64,000 nt of DNA from Shinella yambaruensis (GCF_022899355.1 NZ_JALJCK010000002.1:310001-374000); one strand, 5' to 3'. Shown: positions 1-9,055, counted from the first letter of the stretch. Notes: a model not told the origin generated them from the sequence alone. Program-made: numbers and translations.

Positions 1-1
1 G

Positions 2-898
2 CCGCTCTCGGCCTTCGCGCTCGCCGTTCTGGCGGAGCGTGCCGGCGTGCCGGCGGGGGTTTTTTCCGTCATTACCGGCGAGGCAAGGCCGATCGGCATG
101 GAGTTCTGCCACAATCCGAAGGTCGCGAAGATCACCTTCACAGGCTCGACCGGCGTCGGGCGCTGGCTGATGAAGGAGGCGGCGGACGGCATCAAGCGCC
201 TGTCGCTGGAGCTTGGCGGCAACGCGCCCTTCATCGTGTTCGACGACGCCGACATAGACGCGGCGGTCGAGGGGGCGATGATCTCCAAGTTCCGCAATGC
301 CGGCCAGACCTGCGTGTGCGCGAACCGCATCTATGTCCAGGAGACCGTCGCGGAGGCGTTCACCGCCAGGCTCCTGGAAAAGGTCTCGGCGATCACGCTC
401 GGCCGCGGCACGCAGGCGGGCGTTAGCCAGGGGCCGCTGATCGACGACAGGGCCGTCGCCAAGATGGAGGAGCATGTCAGCGACGCGCTCGCCAAGGGCG
501 GCAGGATTCTCGCCGGCGGCAAGCGCAGCGCGCTCGGCGGCACCTTCTTCGAGCCGACCGTCATGAGCGGCATCACGCAGGACATGAAGGTGGCGAAGGA
601 GGAGACCTTCGCGCCGCTCGCCCCCATCATCACCTTCCGCGACGAGGACGAGGTCATCGCCATGGCGAACGACAGCGAGTTCGGTCTCGCCTCCTATTTC
701 TACGCGCGTGACCTCGGCCGCGTCTGGCGGGTCGCCGAAGCGCTGGAGGCGGGCATGGTCGGCGTCAACACCGGCATGCTGGCCAACGAGATGGCACCGT
801 TCGGCGGCGTCAAGCAGTCGGGCATGGGGCGGGAAGGCTCCTCCTATGGCATCGAGGGTTTCCTCGAACTGAAATATGTCGCCGTGGCAGGCATCTGA
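2..898 (+). CDS. gabD: NAD(P)-dependent succinate-semialdehyde dehydrogenase, C-terminal part (5' end outside window)
   Basis: Aldehyde dehydrogenase oxidising a semialdehyde, most likely succinate semialdehyde to succinate, in the cytoplasm. The frame is open from the first bases of the window, so the N-terminal Rossmann half lies outside. The catalytic Glu is seen in LELGGNAPF and the catalytic Cys in NAGQTCVCANR. The C-terminal signature EMAPFGGVKQSGMGREGS and the overall run resemble E. coli GabD closely (from memory). The stop overlaps the ATG of the next gene (ATGA), so it is the upstream member of a catabolic operon with an SDR, an enolase-superfamily enzyme and a permease. Because of those neighbours, alpha-ketoglutarate semialdehyde is an alternative substrate. 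Confidence 0.9.
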   Translation, partial: PLSAFALAVLAERAGVPAGVFSVITGEARPIGMEFCHNPKVAKITFTGSTGVGRWLMKEAADGIKRLSLELGGNAPFIVFDDADIDAAVEGAMISKFRNAGQTCVCANRIYVQETVAEAFTARLLEKVSAITLGRGTQAGVSQGPLIDDRAVAKMEEHVSDALAKGGRILAGGKRSALGGTFFEPTVMSGITQDMKVAKEETFAPLAPIITFRDEDEVIAMANDSEFGLASYFYARDLGRVWRVAEALEAGMVGVNTGMLANEMAPFGGVKQSGMGREGSSYGIEGFLELKYVAVAGI

Positions 899-1641
899 TG
901 GGCGAGACCACGGATCCTTTTGCCTTTCCGCCCGGCTTCCAGGTCGTCGTTGTCGGCGGCGCGGGGGATATCGGCTCGGCGATTGCCGCGCTGTTCCACG
1001 CCCGCGGCGCGAAGGTCGTGGCGACCGGCCACGACCGCGCCGCGCTCGACCGCTCCGCCCTGTCGCGCCTTCCGGCCGTCGATCTCGACGTCCTGGACGT
1101 CACCTCCGACGAGGCCGTGGCGGCGTTCGCCGCCCGCTTCGAGCGGGTCGATGCGCTCGTCAATTGCGCGGGCATCCTCGCCCGCGACGAGGAGTTCCGG
1201 ATAGAGACCTTCCAACGCGTGCTCGACGTCAACCTGACCGGCACCTTCCGGACCTCCACGGCCTTTCGCCCGCATCTTGCCGCAAGCCGCGGCTCGATCG
1301 TCAACATCGCCTCCATGAACGCCTTTGCCGCCTTGCCCCGCCTTCCGGCCTATTGTGCCAGCAAGGGCGGCGTCGTGATGCTGACCAAGGCCCTCGCGCT
1401 CGCCTGGGCGGAGGAAGGGATCCGGGTCAACGCCGTCGCGCCCGGCTATATCGAGACGGCGATCAACAGCGAGGGGCGCAAGGACATCGCGCATCGCGAC
1501 CGGATAGCCGCGCGCACGGCGCTGAAGCGCTGGGGCCAGCCGGAGGAGGTGGCGGGCGCCGTGGTTTTCCTCACCATGCCGGCTGCACGCTATGCCACCG
1601 GTACGGTCTATGCCGTCGACGGCGGCTTCCTTGCGGGGTGA
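898..1641 (+). CDS. SDR family NAD(P)-dependent oxidoreductase
   Basis: Classical short-chain dehydrogenase of 247 residues, the usual length. A slightly modified cofactor loop, GGAGDIG, lies near residue 20, NCAG near 90, and the catalytic Ser-Tyr-Lys set is in IASMN and YCASK. The C-terminus GTVYAVDGGF is typical of the family. The start overlaps the aldehyde dehydrogenase stop, so the two are translationally coupled. Next to an enolase-superfamily dehydratase and a semialdehyde dehydrogenase it probably oxidises a hydroxy- or keto-sugar-acid intermediate. The exact substrate cannot be read from the sequence. Confidence 0.88.
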   Translation: MGETTDPFAFPPGFQVVVVGGAGDIGSAIAALFHARGAKVVATGHDRAALDRSALSRLPAVDLDVLDVTSDEAVAAFAARFERVDALVNCAGILARDEEFRIETFQRVLDVNLTGTFRTSTAFRPHLAASRGSIVNIASMNAFAALPRLPAYCASKGGVVMLTKALALAWAEEGIRVNAVAPGYIETAINSEGRKDIAHRDRIAARTALKRWGQPEEVAGAVVFLTMPAARYATGTVYAVDGGFLAG

Positions 1642-1648
1642 GGATGCC

Positions 1649-2818
1649 ATGAGCAAGACAGGGTCCACCCGTTCCCCTGTGATCAGGTCCGTTGAGGCGC
1701 ATGTCTTCCGTATGCCGCTCGAAAAGCCTGTCTCGACGTCCTTCGGCACGATGAGGGACCGGCCGGCCGTGCTGGTGCGGCTGGAGGATGATGCGGGCCT
1801 GGTCGGCTGGGGGGAGATCTGGTGCAACTGGCCGGCCTGCGGCGCGGAGCATCGCGCCCGCCTGCTCGTCTCGGATATCGCGCCGCGCATCCTCGACAGG
1901 CCGCTGCCCGATCCGGCGGACCTTTGGAAGGAATTGACCGCGGCAACGCACATACTCGTGCTGCAGACCGGGGAGGCCGGCCCCTATGCGCAGGTGATCG
2001 CCGGCTTCGACATGGCCTATTGGGACCTTGCCGCCCGCCGCCGCGGCGTGCCGCTTGCCGTGGCGCTGTCGCCCGATGCGGCGGGCGCGGTGCGCGCCTA
2101 TGCCAGCGGCATTCATATCCGCGACGCCGAAAAGGTCGTGGCGCAATCCCGCGCGGCCGGCTACCGCGACTTCAAGGTCAAGGTCGGTTTCGACTTCGAT
2201 CGCGACCTGGTGCTGATCCGGGCGCTCGCCGGGAGCCTGCAGCCCGGGGAAACGCTGCATGCGGACGCCAACCAGGCGTTTTCTCCGGAAGCGGCGCGAG
2301 ACTTCCTGTCGGCGACGGCCGATCTCGGGCTCGGCTGGGTGGAGGAGCCCGTGCGTGTGGATGCCGGCCCGGCCGTCTGGGGCGAGCTTGCGCGGCTGAC
2401 CGCAACGCCGCTGGCCGGAGGGGAGAACCTTGCCGGCCTGCGGGCCTTCCGGTCGGCAATCGGCGCCGGCCACCTCTCCGTCATCCAGCCCGATGCGGCA
2501 AAATGGGGCGGACCGACAGGCTGCCGCGCTGTGGCCCGGGCCGCAATCGCCGCCGGCCGGCGCTACTGCCCGCATTTCCTCGGCGCCGGCATCGGCCTTG
2601 CCGCCTCGGCGCATGTCCTGGCGGCAGCCGGCGGGGACGGGCTGCTCGAAATCGACGTCAATCCGAATCCGCTGCGCGACGCGGTCGCGCCCGCATGGCC
2701 CGTGGTGGAGAAGGGCGTCGTCGTGCTGCCGCAAGGGCCGGGCCTCGGAACGGTGCCGGACCTCGACCGGCTCGAACCCTTCCGCACCCTCGCCCTGGCG
2801 GCCGGTTCCACGGCATGA
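1649..2818 (+). CDS. Mandelate racemase/muconate-lactonizing enzyme family protein (enolase superfamily)
   Basis: Enolase-superfamily enzyme of 389 residues with an N-terminal capping domain and a TIM barrel. The K-x-K base motif is visible in FKVKVG. Mg2+ ligands are spread over HADANQAF (Asp), WVEEPV (Glu) and AGGEN (Glu). A Lys follows in IQPDAAKWGG and a His in CPHFLGAG, so acid-base residues sit on both faces. Such enzymes dehydrate sugar acids or racemise/cycloisomerise 2-hydroxy acids. The start at 1649 is chosen because it lies just after the SDR stop; an in-frame upstream ATG would overlap the SDR by 50 nt. The stop overlaps the permease ATG. Neighbours suggest sugar-acid dehydration, but the substrate is unproven. 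Confidence 0.87.
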   Translation: MSKTGSTRSPVIRSVEAHVFRMPLEKPVSTSFGTMRDRPAVLVRLEDDAGLVGWGEIWCNWPACGAEHRARLLVSDIAPRILDRPLPDPADLWKELTAATHILVLQTGEAGPYAQVIAGFDMAYWDLAARRRGVPLAVALSPDAAGAVRAYASGIHIRDAEKVVAQSRAAGYRDFKVKVGFDFDRDLVLIRALAGSLQPGETLHADANQAFSPEAARDFLSATADLGLGWVEEPVRVDAGPAVWGELARLTATPLAGGENLAGLRAFRSAIGAGHLSVIQPDAAKWGGPTGCRAVARAAIAAGRRYCPHFLGAGIGLAASAHVLAAAGGDGLLEIDVNPNPLRDAVAPAWPVVEKGVVVLPQGPGLGTVPDLDRLEPFRTLALAAGSTA

Positions 2819-3588
2819 TCGGCACGAGCGAACTTGCCCTCTTCGCCGCGCTCGCCTTCGTGGCGGCCTATGTGCAGACCCTGACGGGTTTCGCCTTTGG
2901 CCTGTTGCTGATGGGCGCCCTGGCGCTGACGGGCCTTGTCCCGCTGCCGGAGGCCGCCATCGTCGTCAGCCTGCTGACGCTCGCCAATGCCGTGATGGTG
3001 CTGGCGCGGGGCTGGCGGGATATCGTCGTGAAACCGTTCCTTCTGTCGCTTGCCGGCGCCCTGCCCATGGTCGCCGCCGGCTACGGGGTGCTGACGCTTC
3101 TGGCGGCCTCGTCGCTGTCGGCGCTGCGCCTCATCCTCGGGTTCGCCATCATCGTGTCGAGCCTCCAGCTGATCCGGCGGCCGTCGCCGCTGGCGCAGCA
3201 GTCGGGCGGGCCTGCCTTCCTGTTCTTCGGCGCGCTTGGCGGCCTGATGGGCGGGCTCTTCTCCACCGCCGGGCCGCCGCTGGTCTTCCAGTTCTACCGC
3301 CAGCCCCTGCCGCATCGGGTCGTCCGCGAGACGCTCGTGGCGATCTTCGCGCTCAACTCGGTGTTCCGTCTCGGCCTCGTCGCGGCAGCCGGCGACTGGC
3401 AGCATCACGCGCTTTTATGGGCGCTTGCCGGCCTGCCGGCCGTCCTGGTTTCGACCTATCTGGCGCGCCGCTGGCCCCCGGCGCTTTCGGCGCGCACGCT
3501 CCGCTTCGCAGCCTTCGTGCTGCTCTTGCTGTCCGGCGTCTCCCTGATCGCGCCCGTGATCCTGGGGGCCGTTCCGGCGCGCGCATGA
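2815..3588 (+). CDS. TauE/SafE family membrane permease (sulfite/organic anion exporter family)
   Basis: Integral membrane protein of 257 residues, rich in hydrophobic segments in two halves, with the family GG-rich turn GGLMGGLFSTAGPP in the second half and a similar TGFAFGLLLMGAL in the first. TauE/SafE proteins move sulfite, sulfonates or other small organic anions. Here the gene ends an operon of sugar-acid enzymes and its ATG overlaps the preceding stop (ATGA), so an anion related to that pathway is a plausible cargo. Direction of transport is unknown. Confidence 0.85.
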   Translation: MIGTSELALFAALAFVAAYVQTLTGFAFGLLLMGALALTGLVPLPEAAIVVSLLTLANAVMVLARGWRDIVVKPFLLSLAGALPMVAAGYGVLTLLAASSLSALRLILGFAIIVSSLQLIRRPSPLAQQSGGPAFLFFGALGGLMGGLFSTAGPPLVFQFYRQPLPHRVVRETLVAIFALNSVFRLGLVAAAGDWQHHALLWALAGLPAVLVSTYLARRWPPALSARTLRFAAFVLLLLSGVSLIAPVILGAVPARA

Positions 3589-3616
3589 CGCGCCGTCCGC
3601 CTCCGCCGGTGCAGAG

Positions 3617-4315
3617 CTACCAGAGGCCCGGAACGAGCCGGAACCGGACGCGGCGCGCATAGTCGGCATAGCCCTCCAGCCCGGATTGGAGAAGGGCGTC
3701 CTCCCAATGCGTGCGCAGGACAAGCACCGCGCCGGCAACCGCCGCCGGCACGAGCGCCCACCAGGAACCGAGCGCCGGCGGCAGGCCGGCGAACATCATC
3801 AGCGCGCCGACATAGCCGGGATGACGGACGAAGGCATAGGGGCCGAAGGTGATGACGCGCTGGCCGCGTTCGCGTTGAAGACGCACGCCGGGCTCGAAGA
3901 AGCGGTTGACCCCCTGCGCCCAGGTGGTGATCGCGATGCCGGCGGCGAGAAGCGCGTAGCCGAGGACGATAAAGGCCGGGGGCACGCTCGACCAGGACAT
4001 CCTGCCGGCATCCAGCGTGGCGAGCGGCACTTCGGCCACCATCGCCGGCAGCATCAGCAACAGCAAGATCCGGTCCCAGCGTTCCGTTCCTGGCTGGAAG
4101 CGGCTGCGAGCCCGATAGATCGCCGGGTTCACGCGCTGCAGGATCAGGGCCGAGACCGCGAAGGCGGCGACGAGGAAGCCGATGAAGATCCAGCCGGGCA
4201 TCCAGTCGAGGCGCCCGGCCGGCAGGAAGACCAAAGCCAGCAGCGCCGCAGGCAGGCCTATCGCATAGGCGCTGGTCTTCGTTCGTGACATGGGGTCGGG
4301 TTCGGTGACAGGCAT
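3617..4315 (-). CDS. Isoprenylcysteine carboxyl methyltransferase (ICMT)/PEMT-like membrane protein
   Basis: Integral membrane protein of 232 residues. The C-terminal half carries the family signature: FGPYAFVRHPGYVGALMM, followed by a charged stretch with HWEDALL and YADYARRVRFRLVPGLW. In this superfamily the RHPxY block binds S-adenosylmethionine and the acidic/Arg end lines the active site. In bacteria the substrates are mostly unknown, as no prenyl-Cys proteins are expected; some relatives methylate phospholipids or other small lipophiles. An AGGAGG Shine-Dalgarno about 8 nt upstream supports the start at 4315. It lies 117 nt downstream of the siderophore reductase gene on the same strand and may be transcribed with it or alone. 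Confidence 0.8.
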   Translation of the reverse strand: MPVTEPDPMSRTKTSAYAIGLPAALLALVFLPAGRLDWMPGWIFIGFLVAAFAVSALILQRVNPAIYRARSRFQPGTERWDRILLLLMLPAMVAEVPLATLDAGRMSWSSVPPAFIVLGYALLAAGIAITTWAQGVNRFFEPGVRLQRERGQRVITFGPYAFVRHPGYVGALMMFAGLPPALGSWWALVPAAVAGAVLVLRTHWEDALLQSGLEGYADYARRVRFRLVPGLW

Positions 4316-4432
4316 CCGTCGGCCTCCTGGTTTCGCGCCGCAACCGTCGAACCGTGAGCGTCATACCTTATCCGTATCGCGCGCCAGCCGCCAGCGGCGC
4401 AGTAAGCGCGGGGGGCGCATAGTGTGCGGGCA

Positions 4433-5545
4433 TCAACCGGCGACGACATCGCCGCCGGCCTCGATGATTTCATCATTGCTCAGGCCGCGACGCCAATGGG
4501 AGAAGGCGACCTGCCGGTGGTTCGGCAGCTTGACCGTCTCGCGCAGGAACTGACGGATTTCCCGGAAGGTCGAGTATTCGCAGCCACACCAGAAGAAGGT
4601 GTCTTCCTTGTCCGCGGGCCAGTCGAGGGATCGAACCGCCTGCGCCAAGGGATCCGGAGTGCCCGGCGGCCGGCCGTGCCGGTGAAACCAGCGTATGTCG
4701 ACGCCGCCTGGCGCGGCGATCGGTTGTTCCTCGGCCTGTTCGGCCACCTCGATGAGAGCGACGCCCTTCGCATCCCGCGGCAACGCCTCGATCATGCGGG
4801 CTATGCCCGGCAGGCCCGTCTCGTCGCCGACATAGACGTTCCATCTCGCGGGCTTGGGCCCGTGAGCGCCCGGGCCGAGCAGGCCGACGAGCGCGCCCGG
4901 TGCCGCCTTGCGGGCCCATTCGACGCCGGCACCGCCGGCATCGTGCAGATAGAAATCGACCTCCAGCATTCCCGTTGCCGCATCGACGGTCCGCATCGTG
5001 TAGATGCGCGACGCGAGCTGTTGCCCGCCCTTCGGCCAGACCAGCCGCCCGTTGTCGCCGAGCCTCGGCCATTCGGGATTGGGCTCGCCATGCGGCTGGA
5101 ACAGCAGGCGACAATGGATCTGATCGGGCACATCGTAGTGAGCGAGATTTTCCCCGGCGAAGCGGATGCGGCGCATCCGCGGTGTCAGGTCGCGCACGGC
5201 GCGAACCGTCAGGACCCGAAAGTCCGGCGGCCATGTGTCGCCGGCCTTGTCGCCGGTCCAGACGATGTCGGGATCCTCGGCTCGTGCGACGAAATCGACC
5301 AGGCCGGTGAGGGCGTTCTTCAGGCGGTTGAGGGATGCGCCATTCTCGGCTTCCACCGCGATGTGGAGCATCTGGCCGGCGGGCCGCACGCGAACGGTGC
5401 CATAGGGCGACGTCGCGACATGGATGCCGTCCGCAAAACGAACCTGCATGTCGTGATCGCCGAGCAAGATGAGGATATTGTCCAGATATCGCGTCAGGTC
5501 GGAAAATGTGATCGTGGTGTGCGCCTTTAGGCTCGGCATGGCCAA
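4433..5545 (-). CDS. DUF2218 - siderophore-interacting protein (SIP) fusion, ferric-siderophore reductase
   Basis: A 370-residue protein made of an N-terminal DUF2218-like domain (about residues 1-95, beginning TTITFSDLTRYLDNILILL) and a SIP/ViuB-like FAD reductase domain (about 105-370). SIP features visible are the FAD-binding stretch ASRIYTMRTVD, the NAD(P)-site region YVGDETGLPGIARM and the C-terminal FFWCGCEYSTFREIR followed by a HWRRGLS end. SIP proteins release iron from imported ferric siderophores by NAD(P)H-dependent reduction in the cytoplasm. It is third in the operon after a TonB receptor and a binding protein, 22 nt downstream of the latter, which fits intracellular iron release. 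Confidence 0.9.
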   Translation of the reverse strand: MAMPSLKAHTTITFSDLTRYLDNILILLGDHDMQVRFADGIHVATSPYGTVRVRPAGQMLHIAVEAENGASLNRLKNALTGLVDFVARAEDPDIVWTGDKAGDTWPPDFRVLTVRAVRDLTPRMRRIRFAGENLAHYDVPDQIHCRLLFQPHGEPNPEWPRLGDNGRLVWPKGGQQLASRIYTMRTVDAATGMLEVDFYLHDAGGAGVEWARKAAPGALVGLLGPGAHGPKPARWNVYVGDETGLPGIARMIEALPRDAKGVALIEVAEQAEEQPIAAPGGVDIRWFHRHGRPPGTPDPLAQAVRSLDWPADKEDTFFWCGCEYSTFREIRQFLRETVKLPNHRQVAFSHWRRGLSNDEIIEAGGDVVAG

Positions 5546-5567
5546 ATTCCTGGGATTTCCGGGGCTG

Positions 5568-6689
5568 TCAGAGGCTGACCCAGCACGGGCCGGCGATCGG
5601 TCTTGCCAGGAAGCGCCGGTTCAATTCCGCCAATGTTTCGTGCGGATCGATATCGTGGCAGCGGTCGGGATGCAGCCATTTGGCGGCGACTTCCAGGAAG
5701 AGGAGGTTGAGCGGCTGGGCGGTGATCAGCCCCGTCCAGATGCCATGCACCTGCTTGTGCTCTACAGCCTTCAAGAGGTGAAAGCCGGGCCGTCCGGTGA
5801 GGCGCTCCAGCCCGGCGCGCGCTTCGGCTTCGGGAAGGCCGGGGCCGATCGCGGGTCTCGTGGCGTTCGCATAGCCGCCACCCGTCGCGATGTAGACGTC
5901 GGCGCCTTCCGCGAGCAGCTGTTCGAGCTGGATCTTGGCGGCCCACGGGGAGGACGCGGCATCAAGCCCGCGGCCGCCGGCCGCTTCAAGAAGCGTGCCC
6001 CAGATGTCCCGGCCGACGGCCCAGCAACAATCATCGTAGAGCGAGCCGATTTCGAAATAGGTCTTGCGCGGCGCGACGCCCGCCAGACGTCGTTTCAGCC
6101 GCTCGATTTTCTGCTCATGGAAGGTCCGGAAGGCCGCGGCCTCCCGGCGGCGATCCAGGATCGCGCCCCACATGTGCATCAGGCGTGGCAGTTCCGCGAG
6201 CGGCGAGGGCGCCTCACCTGCCGCGTCATTGCTGAAGCTGCTGCTGAACAGGACGGGAATGCCAAGCTCCGCAAGCCGTTCGGACAGGGCGTCGGCGCCG
6301 TTTCCGGGCGCCATGTAGGCGGTGGCGACGACGAGATCGGGTTGCAGGGATATCAGGCCCTCCAGCGAGACGGTTTCCGGCGTCTGCCGGCCGACCAGGG
6401 CTATGTCGAAACCCGTGCTGTAGGCGGAATGGAGATCGTCACTGTCCATGCGCTCGACCGCGGCCCAGCCGACGACGAGCCGTGCCGGGTCGGGATGCAG
6501 CATGGACATGGTGAGGATGTCGCGCGCCTCCAGAAGCACGATGCGTTGCGGTGGCGCCGCAAGCTCCACCGTGCGTCCTGCCATGTCCGTTACTGTGATC
6601 ACCTGCGGACCGGCACCGAGAGCCGGGCCGGAGAGTGTTGCGGCGGCAAGCGTCAGGAAGCGTCTTCGGTTCATCCGCATGCCCGTCAC
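5568..6689 (-). CDS. Ferric-siderophore ABC transporter substrate-binding protein
   Basis: Periplasmic type-III (FhuD/FepB-like) binding protein of about 373 residues. The N-terminus MNRRRFLTLAAAT is a Tat-like twin-arginine signal followed by a hydrophobic core. The typical opening strand QVITVTDMAGRTVELAAPPQRIV starts the mature protein. The GTG start at 6689 overlaps the TonB-receptor stop (GTGA), indicating coupling. Internal ATGs at 6680 and 6674 also keep the Tat signal, so the exact start is uncertain. No permease or ATPase gene follows in the operon, so it must rely on an importer encoded elsewhere or on another route. Confidence 0.88.
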   Translation of the reverse strand: MTGMRMNRRRFLTLAAATLSGPALGAGPQVITVTDMAGRTVELAAPPQRIVLLEARDILTMSMLHPDPARLVVGWAAVERMDSDDLHSAYSTGFDIALVGRQTPETVSLEGLISLQPDLVVATAYMAPGNGADALSERLAELGIPVLFSSSFSNDAAGEAPSPLAELPRLMHMWGAILDRRREAAAFRTFHEQKIERLKRRLAGVAPRKTYFEIGSLYDDCCWAVGRDIWGTLLEAAGGRGLDAASSPWAAKIQLEQLLAEGADVYIATGGGYANATRPAIGPGLPEAEARAGLERLTGRPGFHLLKAVEHKQVHGIWTGLITAQPLNLLFLEVAAKWLHPDRCHDIDPHETLAELNRRFLARPIAGPCWVSL

Positions 6690-8836
6690 CAGCGATAGCG
6701 AAGGCCGGCCACGACTTCGCGGCCCTTTCCGACCTGGCAGTAGAAACCGTTGCTGCAGCCCGAATAGTAGTCCCTGTCGAAAAGGTTCGTGACGTTGAGG
6801 GTCGCCTCCGCCCCCTTGAAGGCCGGATTGGCCGCGCCGAGATCATAGCGCAGGGCCGCGTCCACCAGGGCGTAACCCGGCGTGCGGACGGCGTTTGCAT
6901 CGTCCGCGTAGCTGCTGCCGACGATCCGCACCCCGGCCCCGACCGAAAGGCCGTCGAACACGTCGTCATCGAAGGTGTAGTTCGCCCAGAGTGAGCCGAA
7001 ATACCGCGGCACGCCCTGCGGCCGGTTGCCGACGATCGACGGAACGACGTTCGATCGGGAGATCTCGGTTTCGAGCAGCGTGACGGCTGTGATCAGTTCG
7101 AGATTGTCGGTCACGTTCCCACGCGCTTCGAACTCGATGCCGCGGGAACGGACCCCGCCCTGCTGGATGCTGAAGCCGGGCACGGGGCCGGGCGTGAGGA
7201 CATTCTTCTGCTTGATGTCGAAGGCGGCGAGGGTGAAGATGGCATCGAGGCTTTCGGGTGAATATTTGACGCCTATCTCGAACTGCTCGGCCTCCGTGGG
7301 GACGAAAGGCCGGCCGTCCGATCCGACGCCGACGACGGGCTCGAAGGATGTCGAATAGCTGAGATAGGGGGCGATGCCGTTGTCGAACTCGTAGAGCAGG
7401 CCCGCCCGGTAGCTGGCCGCGCGTTCCGTCTGGTTGCGCTCAACGCCCGTGAGACGGTTGAGAGAGCCTTCCCGGGACCAGTCGTAGCGGCCGCCCAGCA
7501 GGATATGCAGATTGCCGAGGGTCATCTGATCCTGGAGGTATATCCCCGTCTGCCGCAAATCCTGCTTTGCATCCGTGAAGGTGGTGAACGGCCCGACGGG
7601 TAGGCCGTACTGCGGATTTGTCACGTCGAGCGGCTGGGCACCGCCGAGCAGGAACAGGAAGTCGCTTGTCGAGCGCTGGACATCGATGCCGACGAGGACC
7701 TTGTGCTCCAGGGCCGCTGTCGCGAAGCTCAGTTCCACGTTGTTGTCGGCACTCACGCCGCGCACGCTTTCCGCCGAGTGCGCCGCCCAGCGCGGTAGCA
7801 GACCGTCGGGAGTGAGCGGCCCTGAGATCTGAAGGGTCCGGAATGTCGAATCGAGACCGCCATAGCGCAGGCGCGAGCCCACTTTCACCATATCGTTGAA
7901 GCGGTGTTCGAAGATGTAGCCGATGCCGAACTGGTCGCGGTCATAGCTGTCGTACGAAGGGTCGCCCACATTGAGGCCGCCGGTCAGGTAGGGACGGTAT
8001 GAGGCCGGCGCCAGAAAGCGCGGATAGATGTGGTTGAAGTAGCCGCCTTCGGGGTCCTTCTGGTAGAAGCCGAGCAGCGTCAGGCTCGTGTCCTCGTCCG
8101 GCTGCCATGTCAGCGCCGGCGCGACCGCAAGGCGCCGTTCATCCACGTCGTCATGGCGCGTGCCGGACTGGCGGCCGATCCCGCTGAACGAATATTGCAG
8201 GACGCCGTCCTCGCTCAGCGCGCCGCGGCTCCTGACGCCGGCCTGGACCCGGCCATGGCTGCCGGTCTCAAGGCGCAGCTCGTGGGACGGGTCGGCACTC
8301 GGCATGTTGCTGATCTGGTTGACGAGCCCGCCGGGGCTTCCCTGGCCGTAGAGAACCGCCGACGGACCCTTGAGCACGTCGATCTGGTCGAGCAGGAAGG
8401 GGTCGATCTGCGGTATGCCCCATGCCTGGCCGCGCGGAAGCTTCAAGCCATCGAGATAGTCGACCGTGCGCATGGCGCTGAAGAAGCCGCCGAAACCGCG
8501 AATCGAGAGGCTGTCGAAGCGGCTGTTCTCATCGACGTTCGAAAGAACGCCTGCCGTATAGTTCAGTGCGCTCTGCACCGTCTGGGCGTTCTGGTCATCC
8601 ATCTGCTTGCGGTTGACGGTCGTCGTCGATTGGGGCGTGTTCTCGACCGGCGTCGCGCCCTTGGTCGCGGTGGTCGTCCGATTGACGACATAACGATCGC
8701 CCTTCCGCGGGGTTTCGCTTTCACCCTCGACGACGATCGTCTCGAGCCGGGTCGCGGCGTCCTGAGCTTGAGCGCCGGCAACCTGCAAGGGCAGGAGACT
8801 GGCAGTTGCGAGAAGGTAGGTCAGCTTGCGTCCCAT
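6686..8836 (-). CDS. TonB-dependent siderophore receptor
   Basis: Outer-membrane receptor of 716 residues. The signal peptide MGRKLTYLLATASLLPLQV... ends near AQA. A plug domain (about residues 45-200) shows TPQSTTTVNRKQM, IRGFGG and DVLKGPSAVLYGQGSPGG. A 22-strand barrel follows and ends in the expected aromatic residue (GLRYRW). It belongs to the ferrichrome/hydroxamate-type TIGR01783-like group. The start at 8836 is chosen because it begins the signal peptide; a longer frame to 9007 would run through the promoter and iron box. It leads the iron operon with the binding protein and SIP reductase. The upstream TGA-N9-TCA box implies iron-dependent repression. Confidence 0.93.
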   Translation of the reverse strand: MGRKLTYLLATASLLPLQVAGAQAQDAATRLETIVVEGESETPRKGDRYVVNRTTTATKGATPVENTPQSTTTVNRKQMDDQNAQTVQSALNYTAGVLSNVDENSRFDSLSIRGFGGFFSAMRTVDYLDGLKLPRGQAWGIPQIDPFLLDQIDVLKGPSAVLYGQGSPGGLVNQISNMPSADPSHELRLETGSHGRVQAGVRSRGALSEDGVLQYSFSGIGRQSGTRHDDVDERRLAVAPALTWQPDEDTSLTLLGFYQKDPEGGYFNHIYPRFLAPASYRPYLTGGLNVGDPSYDSYDRDQFGIGYIFEHRFNDMVKVGSRLRYGGLDSTFRTLQISGPLTPDGLLPRWAAHSAESVRGVSADNNVELSFATAALEHKVLVGIDVQRSTSDFLFLLGGAQPLDVTNPQYGLPVGPFTTFTDAKQDLRQTGIYLQDQMTLGNLHILLGGRYDWSREGSLNRLTGVERNQTERAASYRAGLLYEFDNGIAPYLSYSTSFEPVVGVGSDGRPFVPTEAEQFEIGVKYSPESLDAIFTLAAFDIKQKNVLTPGPVPGFSIQQGGVRSRGIEFEARGNVTDNLELITAVTLLETEISRSNVVPSIVGNRPQGVPRYFGSLWANYTFDDDVFDGLSVGAGVRIVGSSYADDANAVRTPGYALVDAALRYDLGAANPAFKGAEATLNVTNLFDRDYYSGCSNGFYCQVGKGREVVAGLRYRW

Positions 8837-8948
8837 TGTGTATCCCCAGCCCCTTGTCCGACCCTCGGACACCATCACGGCGGCAGGCATTTGCCCCGCC
8901 GGTCGGAGTCGTCTATTAATCAAACGGGACGGTAGTGTCCAGTTAATT

Positions 8949-8969
8949 ATATGAGCTTGGAACTCATAT
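8949..8969. promoter_or_regulatory. Iron-responsive operator (RirA/IRO-type box) in the divergent promoter region
   Basis: Perfect inverted repeat ATATGAG-N7-CTCATAT. Its core reads TGA-N9-TCA (8952-8966), which is the consensus I know for the rhizobial RirA-type iron-responsive operator. It sits 113 nt upstream of the TonB-receptor start and 87 nt from the divergent TetR gene, in a 219-nt intergenic region. Binding by the neighbouring TetR protein is the alternative reading. Confidence 0.6.
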
Positions 8970-9055
8970 TTTTTGACGTCGCCTTGCCCGACGCCGCGGT
9001 CGGCCAAGGGTTGGGCGGGAGCGGTGGAGTCTGCTAAGGAAAGGCGTAAACGAGC

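Noticed and set aside
8837-9007. N-terminal extension of the TonB receptor back to 9007
   Set aside because: The added residues are not a signal peptide, they run through the iron box and promoter region, and a proper signal peptide begins at 8836.
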